Of a stretch of 64,000 bases of DNA, positions 18,442-27,269 are shown piece by piece (the first letter of the stretch is position 1; each line of letters begins with the position of its first letter). The position numbers and the translations under genes are program-made. Origin of the DNA: CAVTWD01 sp963738325 (GTDB lineage Bacteria; Actinomycetota; Acidimicrobiia; Acidimicrobiales; Ilumatobacteraceae). Location of the stretch: positions 186,001-250,000 of the forward strand of contig CAVTWD010000015.1 of NCBI GenBank assembly GCA_963738325.1, read 5' to 3'. The notes under the pieces were generated by a model. It saw only the letters and a program-made list of their open reading frames with translations, did no database searches and was not told where the DNA came from.

Positions 18442-19437
18442 CATCGACGAGCGCCAGGCCTGCGCATCTGCTCGGCGTCTCGCGGGCGACGCTGCTATCG
18501 GCGGCAGCGACCGCCAGTGGCGGGTCCGCCGGCACCCCGGCCGGCCCCACCGAACAAGCTCACCGAGCAGGAGCGCCAGCGGGTGCTGACGGTGCTGCGC
18601 TCGGCGGAGTACTGCGACCTGGCCCCGGCCCAGGTGTGGGCCCGGCTGCTCGATGACGGCATCTACCTGTGCTCGATCTCCACCATGTACCGGCTGCTCG
18701 GCGGTGCGCCGGCGAGAACCGGGAACGGCGACGGCAGCGCACCCACCCGGCGCACCAAGAAGCCCGAGCTCATCGCCCGTCGACCGAACGAGGTCTGGTC
18801 GTGGGATATCACGAAGCTGCAGGGCCCGCAGCGGGGCGTCTACTACGAGCTGTTCGTGGTCATCGACATCTTCTCCCGCTACGTCGTCGGCTGGATGGTG
18901 TCGCCGGCCGAGACCGGAGAGCTCGCCGAAGCCTTCATCGCCGACACCCTGCAGCGACACGGCATCGGCCGCGGCCAGCTCTCCTTGCACGCCGACCGGG
19001 GCACCTCGATGACATCGAAGCCCGTCGCCCAGCTGCTCGTCGATCTCGGTGTCGCCCGCAGCCACAGCCGGCCGCATGTGAGCAACGACAACCCGTACTC
19101 GGAGGCGAACTTCAAGACCCTCAAGTACTGCCCGGCCTTCCCTGGCCGGTTCGGCTCGATCGAAGACGCCCGGGCGTTCTGCGCCGCGTTCTTCGATCAC
19201 TACAACCACGTCCACCGCCACGCCGGCATCGGGCTGCACACCCCGGCGTCGGTCCACTACGGCACCGCCGACGAGATCCGCGCCCAGCGGGCCGTCACTC
19301 TCGACGCCGCCTACGCCGCCAACCCGGCACGGTTCGGGCACCGCCCGCCCCAGCCGCCGAAGCTGCCCACCATCAGACGGCCGGGGTTCGTCTGTGACCT
19401 GGACTGGCACGGGCGGGCACGAGGCCCCCCCAGATGA
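18438..19437 (+). pseudogene. IS3-family transposase OrfB (DDE integrase), frameshifted at 5' end
   Basis: Catalytic subunit with an rve domain. The DDE residues are visible in WSWDITKLQGP (D), LHADRGTSM (D) and YSEANFKTLKY (E). The downstream 306-residue frame from 18517 is open and ends FVCDLDWHGRARGPPR. The HTH-like N-terminus (LLGVSRATL) lies in another frame: extra bases near 18468 and 18493 separate it from VAGPPAPRPAPPNKLTEQER. The active site is intact, so a protein beginning at 18517 might still be made. Confidence 0.8.
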
Positions 19438-19493
19438 GGGCGCCTTCCACACGAGACGTGCGGATCTACGGGATGTAATTGCTGGACAGGGTC

Positions 19494-19670
19494 GCGCGAC
19501 GCCTTGGTCGTGGTCGGTTGCCCCCAGCGGTCGAAGCCAGCGGGAAGACACGAGGCTATGACGACGGTCGACACCTCCCAGTTCCGTCCACGTCGTCAGA
19601 GGGGCCCGGCACGACGTGTCGGTCAGGAGTTCTCCGCCAACCCGTTCACAGTGCTGGGTACAGTCACGTG
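19494..19670. other. Short gap upstream of the PPOX gene
   Basis: Nothing recognisable apart from the TACAGT box (19659-19664) six bases before ATG 19671. Confidence 0.4.
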
Positions 19671-20066
19671 ATGGCACTGTCGGACGAGAAGTACATCCGG
19701 GTCACGACGTTCAAGAAGGACGGCACCGAGGTGTCGACGCCGACGTGGGTCGTCGCCCTCGACGACGGAAAGCTCGGGTTCTACACCTCGTCGACGTCAG
19801 GAAAGGCCAAGCGGCTGAAGAACGACCCGAAGGTGCTCATCCAGCCCAGCGACGCTAGGGGGCGCGCGAAGCCGGGCACTTCCCCGCTCAATGGGACTGC
19901 TGTGGTGGTCACTGGTCCAGAGCGCGACGCCATCTACGACAAGGTGGTCGCCAAGTACGGCTTCATGACCAAGGTGACGCGCTTCCTGGCGAAGGTCGGT
20001 GGGTTCGTCAAGCGCAAGAGCCAGCCGTACGCCGACCGCGGCGTGGTGGTCACGCTCTCGGAGTGA
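19671..20066 (+). CDS. PPOX-class F420-dependent oxidoreductase-like protein
   Basis: 131 residues of the split-beta-barrel flavin-binding family (pyridoxamine-phosphate-oxidase-like, F420/FDOR type). It reads MALSDEKYIRVTTFKKDGTE, then STPTWVVALDDGKLGFYTSS, TSGKAKRLKNDPKVLIQPSD and ends in the family-typical YADRGVVVTLSE. Members reduce varied substrates with F420H2 or bind heme degradation products; the specific role is unknown. It is one of the few intact genes in the island. A TACAGT box six bases upstream indicates a leaderless mRNA. Confidence 0.85.
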   Translation: MALSDEKYIRVTTFKKDGTEVSTPTWVVALDDGKLGFYTSSTSGKAKRLKNDPKVLIQPSDARGRAKPGTSPLNGTAVVVTGPERDAIYDKVVAKYGFMTKVTRFLAKVGGFVKRKSQPYADRGVVVTLSE

Positions 20067-20274
20067 TCGCGGTCGTCACTTCGGTGCTGGCGGCGTGGGA
20101 TGGACTTGCCCTCGACGTGCCGTGGGTCGGCGCGGTCGGGCACGACTTGCGCACCGAATGCGGCGTGGGGCTGCCACCGCGTTGAGGTGGGTTTCCGGTG
20201 GCGATCAGCGCGCTCGCGCCGCGCCTCGGTGGTCTGTTTCGACAGAACTCCGGCGTCGAGGAGTTCTTTGGTTG

Positions 20275-20520
20275 TCATGGACGAGACGTGGACGGAGGGG
20301 TGAGGAGCTGCGGGTCGCGGGCGCAGGCGTCGGCGTAGTCGGTTGCGTGCTGGATGGACGACGACGTAGCGGCCCCAGCTCCAGGCCCCGGGGTGATGCT
20401 GAACGTGCTCGTGCCGGGCGGCGCGACGGCGACCGGCATGGTGCCCGAGCACACCCCGCCTGAGGTGCGCGAACGATCGCTCGATCCCGGCGCCATGGGG
20501 CCGCCGATCGTCTGGCCGGC
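20275..20520 (-). pseudogene. Small putative secreted protein downstream of cupredoxin, frameshifted
   Basis: Reading across two opposite indels gives GTMPVAVAPPGTSTFSITPG, then AWSWGRYVVVHPA, then TDYADACARDPQLLTPPSTS before a stop at 20275. The strand-rich composition suggests a beta-sandwich or extracytoplasmic protein, but I do not recognise it. It directly follows the cupredoxin gene. Its TGA overlaps an ATG (20278) that opens another frame (MTTKELLDAGVLSKQTTEAR), vaguely like a SHOCT segment, which soon loses protein character. Confidence 0.35.
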
Positions 20521-20532
20521 CTCTGCGCACGC

Positions 20533-20967
20533 TCACGCGCTGACCTGGATGACACCCTTCATCGACGGGTGGATGTCGCAGTGGTAGTTGTACGTGCCGG
20601 GCTTGGTGATCGTGACGGTCTTGGAGGCGGTGGGGGCGATGTGGCCCGTGTCGAAGGCGCCACCGCCGTCGGTGAACGTGTGGTCGGTGCTGTCGTTGTT
20701 GGTGATGGTGATGGTCTCACCCACCTTGACGTTGAGCGGGACGGGTGAGAACGAGAAGTCCTTGATGCTGATCGATGCCCCACCCGCAGATGTTGTCGGT
20801 GGGGCCGTCGACGTTGTCGCTCCGCCCGTGCCAGTCGACCGCACCGCTGCACTGCTCGCCGTCGGTGACGGGGTTGTGCCCTTGCTGGAGCTGCTGCAAC
20901 CCGCCAGGCCGACGCCCACGACGGTGGCGGCGACGACCCCGAGTATGAGACCCAATGTTCGACGCAC
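20533..20967 (-). CDS. Cupredoxin-domain lipoprotein (plastocyanin-like)
   Basis: 144 residues. GTG 20967 opens a signal peptide (RRTLGLILGVVAATVVGVGL) with lipobox LAGC, then a Ser/Thr-rich linker, then a blue-copper fold: KDFSFSPVPLNVKVGETITI, NNDSTDHTFTDG, and the copper site C-x-x-H-x-x-M in YHCDIHPSMKGVI, with the upstream His in STDHTF. All four type-1 copper ligands are present, so it is likely a lipid-anchored electron carrier or copper-binding protein. An intact gene in the island. Confidence 0.85.
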   Translation of the reverse strand: MRRTLGLILGVVAATVVGVGLAGCSSSSKGTTPSPTASSAAVRSTGTGGATTSTAPPTTSAGGASISIKDFSFSPVPLNVKVGETITITNNDSTDHTFTDGGGAFDTGHIAPTASKTVTITKPGTYNYHCDIHPSMKGVIQVSA

Positions 20968-21154
20968 ACTCGATTCTACGGTCGAAGCGCCGGTGAGTCG
21001 CTCGGCGACGACCCATTGGGCTAGGGCGGCCAACGTGATCGCCACAGCGGCTTGATGGCCCCACCTTCCCGAGATGGTTCCACCGCCCCAGTGGCAGGCA
21101 GGTGCCGTCAAACCGGGGGAAGCTCAGGCGCGGAGGAGGCGGCGTTGGAGGGGG

Positions 21155-21365
21155 TCAGGGCGGGGTGACGACGTTGATGGTGTGGCCGCCGATGGTGAGG
21201 GTGTGGTAGCGGATGCGGCCGAGGGTGCGCATGGCGCGGGCGTAGCTGAGGTTTTGGTCGGGGAGGTCGGGGTCGCGCACGTCGGGGTCGCGCAGCGCGT
21301 GGGCGATGAGGGCTTCGATGGCGGCGGAGTAGACGCAGATGGCGATGTGGCCGCGTACGCGTCAT
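21155..21365 (-). pseudogene. IS1634-type transposase, C-terminal remnant
   Basis: The minus strand reads RVRGHIAICVYSAAIEALIA, then LRDPDVRDPDLPDQNLSYAR and AMRTLGRIRYHTLTIGGHTI before a stop. This matches the end of IS1634-type (IS4-superfamily) transposases, where RGHI...C.LA.....A is followed by an R..L..I.....T....I region. The DDE core is absent, so this is a stub of a lost element. The final residues may be altered by an indel. Confidence 0.6.
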
Positions 21366-21414
21366 TCGGTCCAGGGCCGCACCGGACGGCCACCCTCCCG
21401 ACCGCGATAGGGGT

Positions 21415-22385
21415 GTGCCGACGCCGCCCGGTGGCGAGGCGGGGGCGCCGACCGTCAGGTGGGACTGGTCGGCGGCCGTGTTGGGGGTCGCCTACTCGGC
21501 TCCGGCCGTCGTGGCCATGCCCTTCGATGTGCTGAGCGGCTTGGCGCTTGCATTCAGGGTCCTTCCCGCCGCGGCGGTCGGGCCGGCACCGTTGCGACGG
21601 CATCGGATACGCGTGATGCTGCTCGGGGCGTGCATGGCCGTTCCGATCTGGTTCGGTTCGCTCCTGTCTGGTGAACCGTGGCTGGCGGTCCCCGCTATCT
21701 GGCTCCTGGCCGTCGCAGCGGCACTGATCTCGACGCGGAGCGCGATCGGACCCGTCGTGCTCAACATGTTGGTCGCGATGGTGGGGATCGGCTTGAGCTT
21801 CGACGCGCAGAACGGCGCCGCGCTGATGGGGCTCATCATCGCCGGGTCTGTGTTCCCGTGGTGCGTGTCCTTGCTGTGGCCCGAACGGCCGCCGGCGTCC
21901 TCGCCTCCGGTCCCGGTGGCGTCGACCTCGAGGCTGGACTACGGGATCCGCCTGGCTCCGCGGGCGCTACCGCAGCTGCGATCGGTTTCGCGTTCGACTT
22001 CGACCACGTCGGTTGGGCGTGGGCGGCGGCGCTCCTCGTGATGCGACCCTCCTCTGAGATGCAGCGGCTGCGGAGCGTCGGTGCGTTGTCGCCGTCACTG
22101 CGGGTGCGGCGGCCGCGATCGCCACCGCTACGTCGGCGCCGGGCTGGTACTGCCTGGTCGCCCTGGGCCGCGGTTGCCGGCGCGGCGGCGACGCATGGGA
22201 GCCGCTGGTATGTCACACCCGCGTTCACGACGCTCTTGGCCATCTCGTTGCTCGTCTACTCCCACCCCCGCGACGCTGGATCCCGCTTCGGTGAACGGGT
22301 CGGCGAGACGATCCTCGGCATGAGCATCGCGTACCTGTTCGGATTGCTCCTGCCGAAACTGTGGAGAGGGAGCTGCGGTCGTTGA
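21415..22385 (+). pseudogene. FUSC-family membrane protein with about three frameshifts
   Basis: Aromatic-acid-exporter-like (FUSC/YccS type) inner membrane protein. From GTG 21415 it shows repeated helices (VLNMLVAMVGIGLSFDAQNG; MGLIIAGSVFPWCVSLLWPE). The frame then shifts near 21954 (base missing), near 22081 (base missing) and near 22167 (base extra), continuing as GATAAAIGFAFDFDHVGWAW, AGWYCLVALG, THGSRWYVTPAFTTLLAISL and FGERVGETILGMSIAYLFG. The last segment matches the second FUSC half (ER...T.LG...A). The true C-terminus after 22385 is unclear. Confidence 0.6.
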
Positions 22386-22450
22386 GATCGTATGTGCGGC
22401 CGGAGTGTCAGGCCGCCGTCGAGCAAGCGCCATGGCGCCTTGGGGTGGCG

Positions 22451-22650
22451 TCAGGTCTCCTGTTCCCAGCAGCGGACCAACACCAGGAGCGCGAGCACGA
22501 ACAGCCCAGCGGCGAGCAGCACGAGGCCTACCTGCACCCCGTTGGCGATGTCGGCTCCCGTCGTGGGCAGGCTCTCGGGCGTAGCGTGGTGGAGGGCCCG
22601 GGAGTGGCTTGACCGTAGAGCCGGCCGTCAGGGTGTAGAGCCGGTCACGC
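22451..22650 (-). pseudogene. Orphan LPxTG cell-wall sorting signal
   Basis: The minus strand encodes TPESLPTTGADIANGVQVGL, then VLLAAGLFVLALLVLVRCWE before a stop at 22451. This is a complete sortase signal: LPTTG, a hydrophobic helix and a short charged tail. The surface domain that should precede it is missing; a few residues in another frame (YTLTAGSTVKPLPGP) may be its end. It is probably the truncated 3' end of a wall-anchored protein. Confidence 0.55.
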
Positions 22651-22794
22651 TGGCCATTGGAGACGTTCCCATGTGCCCTCCCGGGCCCGCTGGATGCTTC
22701 TCACCAATCGCCCCGGCGCCGCCGCCACAGTCGCTCGGGCGGCCCTTCCAGTGTGGCTCGTTTCGTTCGCGGTGTTTGACTCGTTGACAGGAAT

Positions 22795-23105
22795 CGAATC
22801 GCTACCGGCCTTGCGGTCCATCACGCGTATGGCCTCGACGGCGCTGCACAGCTGGGAGCCGCAAGTACTGTGCAATACCTGGCAGACAACCACGTGACGG
22901 CCGACTTCTCTCCCGTCTAGTTCGTGCAAGCGGCGGCATTTCTGATCGTCGTGATCGCCACGACGCTGGTGCTGCGTTCGGCCGGTGCGTCGCGTGCGGT
23001 CTTCATCTCCTTGCTCATCGGCTGCTTGCTTGTCTTCCACCAGGGTCCAGAAGCCGCCGTGGGTCTTGGGGGCTGGCGGTAGCCTTCTTCCTCGCCGAAC
23101 CGTGA
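22795..23105 (+). pseudogene. Decayed small membrane protein, unrecognised
   Basis: The frame reads RIATGLAVHHAYGLDGAAQL, then YLADNHVTADFSPV, an in-frame TAG (22918-22920), FVQAAAFLIVVIATTLVLRS and RAVFISLLIGCLLVFHQG. After a frame change near 23070 it ends AVAFFLAEP. Two hydrophobic segments indicate an integral membrane protein. Family unknown. The stop plus the shift make it non-functional as written. Confidence 0.45.
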
Positions 23106-23576
23106 AGGCTTGTTCCTCCGCGGCGACAAGTCGCTACCGCCGCCTGACTACAACGGCCACGACCGCGCCGTTGGCTGCCTGATCGGAGCGGGTCCGCACA
23201 GGACGAACGGTGCCTCAGCGGCGTCCAAGGAAGGCCGCTCCAGGGCGCGCCAGCCACAGCCCAAGGCGCGCAGCCCAGACGGTCACTTCTCCGGCAGAGA
23301 ATCGGTGCCAGGTCGTGGGGTCCAGAGCTGGGAGCGCTCGAAACTTGCGGCTGAGCTAACGGCGCCCCGCTCGACATCGGGGCATTCGGCGCTCACCCGC
23401 AACTCGCCGACAGCGCTCATCTACACGCGGCCGCCGCTGGCCCCCGTCGCGGCCCAGCGTTCGTTTCACACGCTAGCTTTCGCAAGCGTGGGAGGAATGG
23501 CACATCGAGGACGCGGGTACAAGTCACATCCGTCAGATCATCTGCGCCGCGCTCGGCTCAACGGAAAGGAGTCAGG
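23106..23576. other. Gap of about 470 bases without a supported gene
   Basis: Frames here lack any family likeness. A short inverted repeat (CACGCT...AGCGTG) lies near 23470-23492. The right edge carries the ribosome binding site AAGGAG of the next gene. Confidence 0.4.
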
Positions 23577-24300
23577 GTGGAGTTTCTGCAGAAGCCTGGA
23601 CGCATCGCGGGCCTGTGGTTCCTCGCCACATTCATTTTTTCAATCCCCGCGGTGCTCCTCTACGACCCGATACTCAACAACGCCGAGTACATCCTCGGCA
23701 AGGGACTTGATGCACGGATCTCCCTGGGCGCGTTGTTCGAGATCCTGCTCGCGATCGCCAATATCGTGACAGCCGTCGTCTTCTTTCCGGTCCTCAAGCG
23801 AGTAAACGAAACCGTCGCGCTCGGCTACGTCGCGTCGCGCATAGATCGAGTCCGCGATGATCCTCACGGGCGTCGTCAGTCTGATGTCGGTCCTCACCTT
23901 GCGCGACGACCTCTCCGGGACGGGTGGTGACTCCGCTTCGCTCGTCCTCGCCGGACATACGCTCGTCGCTCTGCACGACTGGACGTTCCTGCTCGGTCCG
24001 CAGTTCTGTGCGGGCTTTGGGAACGGGTTACTCCTCGGCTACCTGATGTACAGATCGGCACTCGTGCCACGCCGGATGGCGCTCCTGGGGCTCATTGGTG
24101 GACCGCTGGCGTTCATCGGCGGGGTGTTCGTTCTCTTCGGGGCCTTCGAGGATCCGAGTGCAGCACTGTTCGCCTTCACGGCCATCGAGATCGCGTGGGA
24201 GGCCTCGCTCGCGATCTACCTCACCGTCAAGGGGTATAGGCCATCACCGCTCCTCGCGGAGCCGAGCCCCGTGTTAGGAGCGTCAGTGGGCGGTCGCTGA
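23577..24300 (+). CDS. DUF4386 family membrane protein, single-base frameshift
   Basis: About 240 residues when joined; six hydrophobic helices. From GTG 23577 (ribosome binding site AAGGAG) it reads VEFLQKPGRIAGLWFLATFI, then DARISLGALFEILLAIANIV and VALGYVASR. An extra base near 23842 shifts the frame. It continues MILTGVVSLMSVLTL, LHDWTFLLGPQFCAGFGNGL and YLMYRSALVPRRMALLGLIG, characteristic of DUF4386. Function unknown. It is the last gene of the island before the right-hand tRNA-like segment. Confidence 0.75.
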
Positions 24301-24736
24301 TCGGCACGGCCATGCCGACCCGAGGATGCAGGCAGAGCACTACCGCCGCAGCTGCCGCAAGGTCTCGACGCGGGCGTGGCGTACTGGGACAGGTTGACCG
24401 AGGACAGCCAATCGGACAGCCAGGCTCGATCGGACTCCACAACACTCCACTGACACTCGGAAGGGTCAGACCAGCTCAGCGGCCAACACCACCGGACTGG
24501 TCAGACGACCGGACGGGCATGGCATGGAAGAGGCCAGGGGTTCGCCCTCAGCTCCACACGAAATCCCAGGTCATAGCCCTTGGACTGCGACCGACAGCTC
24601 GTCGACCGAACTGGTTGGCTGCCGAGTTGGGTCCTTGGCGGGCGGTCCGACCTCCCGCCATAAGGCGGCGAGAACGGTCCCCGTAGCCGGCCCAATCCGC
24701 GTCGCTAGCGTGGCCGTGACGCATCGAGGGGGTGCC
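24301..24736. other. Island edge: gap holding the attR-like segment
   Basis: No supported gene. It contains the degenerate tRNA-Ala copy at 24518-24581. The chromosome-like sequence resumes with the SDR gene at 24737. Confidence 0.4.
24518..24581 (+). repeat. attR-like degenerate copy of the tRNA-Ala 3' half
   Basis: It reads catggcatggaagaggccag, then gggttcg with four T-loop bases missing, ccctcagctccac, and after 9 divergent bases cccaggtcatagccctt. It matches 12620-12688 in direct orientation. It cannot fold as a tRNA. Confidence 0.65.
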
Positions 24737-25519
24737 ATGGGTGAGTTGGACGGCAAGGCGGCCATCGTGACGGGCGCGGGCCGGGGCATCGGGAGGGCGG
24801 TGGCCAAGGTGTTCGCCCGCGAGGGCGCCAAGGTGGTCGTCGCCAGCCGCACGCCGGCGAACGTCGATGCGGTCGTGGCCGAGATCCTGGCCGAGAGGAA
24901 CACGGCGATCGGCGTGCCCACCGACGTCGGCCACAAGGACGAGGTGTTCAACATGGTGGCGAGGTGCGTCGAGGCCTTCGGGACCGTCGACATCCTCGTC
25001 AACAACGCGCAGGGTTTCGGGACGGAAGCGAACCCGCGCGCCTCCACCATCCCGACGCCCCTCGAGGACACCGACGACGCCGAGTGGGACTACACCTTCC
25101 GCACCGGCGCCACGGCGACGCTCTGGGGCATGCAGGCCGTCTTCCCGTACATGAAGGAGCACGGCGGCAAGATCGTCAACTTCTCGTCGGGCTCAGGCAT
25201 GGAGGGCTTCCCGGGGAACACCTGCTACAACGCGACGAGGGAGGCAATCCGGGCGCTCACCCGCACCGCGGCACGCGAGTGGGGCAAGTACCGCATCTCG
25301 GTCAACACGGTGAACCCGTCGTTGCGCACCGAGGCCTGGGACAACTGGGAGGCCAACAATCAGGACTTCGTGCAGGGCCTGAAGGACAAGATGCCGCTGG
25401 GCTTCCTCGGCGACGCCGAGAAGGACGGCGCCCCCTGGATCGTCTGGCTGGCCGGCCGCGGGTCAGACTACGTGACCGGCATGACCATCTTCTTGAACGG
25501 CGGCCGGCACATGCCCTGA
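24737..25519 (+). CDS. Short-chain dehydrogenase/reductase with Lys-to-Arg at the catalytic site
   Basis: 260 residues. The Rossmann motif is VTGAGRGIGRAVAKV and the structural NNAQ follows VDILVNNAQGFG. The active-site region reads FSSGSGMEGF and CYNATREAIRALTR: Tyr164 is present, but the usual YxxxK Lys is Arg168 (codon agg). Lys lowers the tyrosine pKa and binds the cofactor ribose, so an Arg would weaken or alter activity; one base difference (aag to agg) means an error is possible. The C-terminus MTIFLNGGRHMP is typical. Substrate unknown. Confidence 0.9.
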   Translation: MGELDGKAAIVTGAGRGIGRAVAKVFAREGAKVVVASRTPANVDAVVAEILAERNTAIGVPTDVGHKDEVFNMVARCVEAFGTVDILVNNAQGFGTEANPRASTIPTPLEDTDDAEWDYTFRTGATATLWGMQAVFPYMKEHGGKIVNFSSGSGMEGFPGNTCYNATREAIRALTRTAAREWGKYRISVNTVNPSLRTEAWDNWEANNQDFVQGLKDKMPLGFLGDAEKDGAPWIVWLAGRGSDYVTGMTIFLNGGRHMP

Positions 25520-25843
25520 AGGCGCGGGCGGGCCGCGGTCTCATGGGCTCGACGACGTCGGCCGCCGCTGGTTCGCAGCTCGATCCGAGGCGTGGCCGGC
25601 CGGGATCGGCTGGCCGGCCCTGGACCCACCTGTGTGCGGCGCTCGCTCAGGGTTGGGCGGGCGCTTGGACTTCCAGGAAGAGAGATCGCCTTGTGCGGCG
25701 GCCGAGCCGACTTTGCCTCCGCCTGGTCCGCAGGACGAAGGGACTCTCGCCTCTACCGCGCCTCCCGTCGGCGACGCGCCGATGAGGCGCCTACCCCGCG
25801 CGGGATAGCTGCACTGGGTATGGCCACGGACAGGGGGTGTGCG
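25520..25843. other. Gap with a GGCCGGCC hairpin
   Basis: Two copies of the palindrome GGCCGGCC (25594-25601 and 25612-25619) can pair as a stem 75 bases after the SDR stop, a possible transcription end. No gene is supported. Confidence 0.35.
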
Positions 25844-26364
25844 ATGAAGCGCGTCGTCGTTGAGCAATTCGGCGGGCCTGAGATGTTGAGAGTGGTGGAG
25901 GAGGACGATCCCCGACCGGGCGAGGGTGAGGTCCGCGTCAGGGTCCTGGCGGCCGGCGTGTCGTTCACGGATGCGCAAATACGTGCTGGCACCTGTCTGG
26001 GCGGCCCGAAGCCGCCGTTCACGCCCGGCTACGAGCTCGTCGGGGTCGTCGAGGAGCTCGGCCCGGACTGCTCGAGGCTGCGGGAGGGAGATCGCGTCGG
26101 CGCGCTGACGGTCTGGGATGCGGACGCGGAGCGCGTCTGCGTGCCGGAGAAGGACGCGGTCGAGGTGCCCGAGGACCTCGACCCGGCGGAGGTGGTGAGC
26201 CTCATCTTCCCGTACATGACCGCGTACCAGATGCTTCACCGCACGGCGAGGGTGATGCGGGGCGAGTCGGTGCTCGTGCACGGCGCGGCCGGCAGGGTCG
26301 GGACCGCGGCCCTCGAGCTCGGAGCGGTGGCCGGGCTTCGCCTCTACGGGACCGCTTCCGCACG
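25844..26364 (+). pseudogene. MDR-family alcohol dehydrogenase/quinone reductase, truncated
   Basis: From ATG 25844 it reads MKRVVVEQFGGPEMLRVVEE, a GroES-like domain (FTPGYELVGVVEELGPDC) and the start of the Rossmann domain (LVHGAAGRVGTAALELGAVA). Similarity ends after GLRLYGTAS at about 26364, where the coding strand runs into the 3' end of the opposing CYTH gene. About 150 residues of the nucleotide-binding domain are missing, so the gene was cut, probably by a rearrangement that joined it to the CYTH locus. Confidence 0.75.
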
Positions 26365-27141
26365 CCCAGGCGTGGGGGCCTCGGCGAGCTCCCGGGCGAA
26401 GAACTCGAGCGCCGTCTTCGTCTTGGTCTGCTGCTGGGCGAGCAGGTCGATGCCGTGGACGGCGAGGAAGGCCCGGGTTTCCGCCGCGACCTGGAACGCC
26501 TCATCGGTTCGACATTTCGTCGAGAGCTCGAGGATCCGGGACCCGTCCGGATAGTTCCAGAGCTCGGCGACCAGACGGCCAGCGTAATCCGCCGGTTGGA
26601 ACTTGAGCTTGAGGATGTTGATCGGCCCGAGCTTGGTGAGCGCGTCGAGTGGCAGACCGTCCGGGGCATGCTCGGAGTAGAGGGCGCGTTGCTCCTCGCT
26701 GAACAGCTCGGGGAGCGGCCGCCGACCGGCCAGCACGTCCTTGACCGCGAAGTTGTCGACTTGCGCCTTCAGCGCGCCGGAGCACACGAACCCGCCCGGC
26801 ATGGCATCCACTTCGACCCCGAAGCCGGGTGTCTGGCGCACCTTGGGGGGAATGTCATCTGGGAGGAGGGGCCGCAGCTTCACGACGGTGTCGCCCGGCT
26901 TGTTCTGGATCCGGCGGGCGCGAACGACCACGCCGTGGTGGTCGAGCGTCAGGTCCGGCGTGTCGAAGAAGACCACCTGACGCATCTGCGCATCGAGGGG
27001 GTCGATGTCGAGGGCTGCGACCGCAGACCGGCGGTCGGCATCGGGCACCCTGAGCTTCAGCTCGACCCTGTCTTCCCCCTTCAACAGCCGAAGGAGCTCG
27101 ACGAGCTGCTCGGTCGACAGGGTAGGGCCGGCCTGGGCCAT
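26344..27141 (-). CDS. CYTH-domain protein (triphosphate tunnel metalloenzyme-like)
   Basis: 265 residues. The CYTH fold binds triphosphates in a beta-barrel tunnel lined with acidic and basic residues and includes class IV adenylyl cyclases, thiamine triphosphatases and inorganic triphosphatases. Seen: VELKLRVPDAD near the N-terminus (residues 26-36), an unusual form of the ExExK motif with ELK, then RQVVFFDTPDLTLDHHGVVV, VRARRIQ and GDTVVKLRPL. The enzyme specificity is open. It is divergent from a Ppx/GppA gene, which suggests a polyphosphate or triphosphate role. Its stop lies inside the truncated dehydrogenase. Confidence 0.8.
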   Translation of the reverse strand: MAQAGPTLSTEQLVELLRLLKGEDRVELKLRVPDADRRSAVAALDIDPLDAQMRQVVFFDTPDLTLDHHGVVVRARRIQNKPGDTVVKLRPLLPDDIPPKVRQTPGFGVEVDAMPGGFVCSGALKAQVDNFAVKDVLAGRRPLPELFSEEQRALYSEHAPDGLPLDALTKLGPINILKLKFQPADYAGRLVAELWNYPDGSRILELSTKCRTDEAFQVAAETRAFLAVHGIDLLAQQQTKTKTALEFFARELAEAPTPGRAEAVP

Positions 27142-27269
27142 GTTGGGTGCCTTTCATACCAGGAGCGCGTCGTTGCGCGTATTCGGCGGACCCTAGGCTC
27201 GGTCCACCCGGCGACGGTTCGCAGTTCGGGATCGACGACTCAAGCAACGTCAGCGTTCCCCGTGGGCTC

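Larger units (their letters stand above)
17891..19493. mobile_element. IS3-family-like insertion sequence
   Basis: About 1.6 kb with two overlapping transposase ORFs (OrfA, OrfB) and a short inverted repeat at its probable ends: gaccctgtc at 17891-17899 and gacagggtc at 19485-19493. The ends are tentative because the repeat is short and no target duplication could be confirmed. Both ORFs carry indels, so this copy is probably not autonomous as written. Confidence 0.65.

Noticed and set aside
20205..20555. Alternative minus-strand Arg-rich ORF after the cupredoxin
   Set aside because: Composition is typical of a wrong frame; the neighbouring frame gives the strand-rich protein described.
22361..22612. 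83-residue plus-strand ORF after the FUSC gene
   Set aside because: Overlaps the strong minus-strand LPTTG sorting signal and has no independent support.
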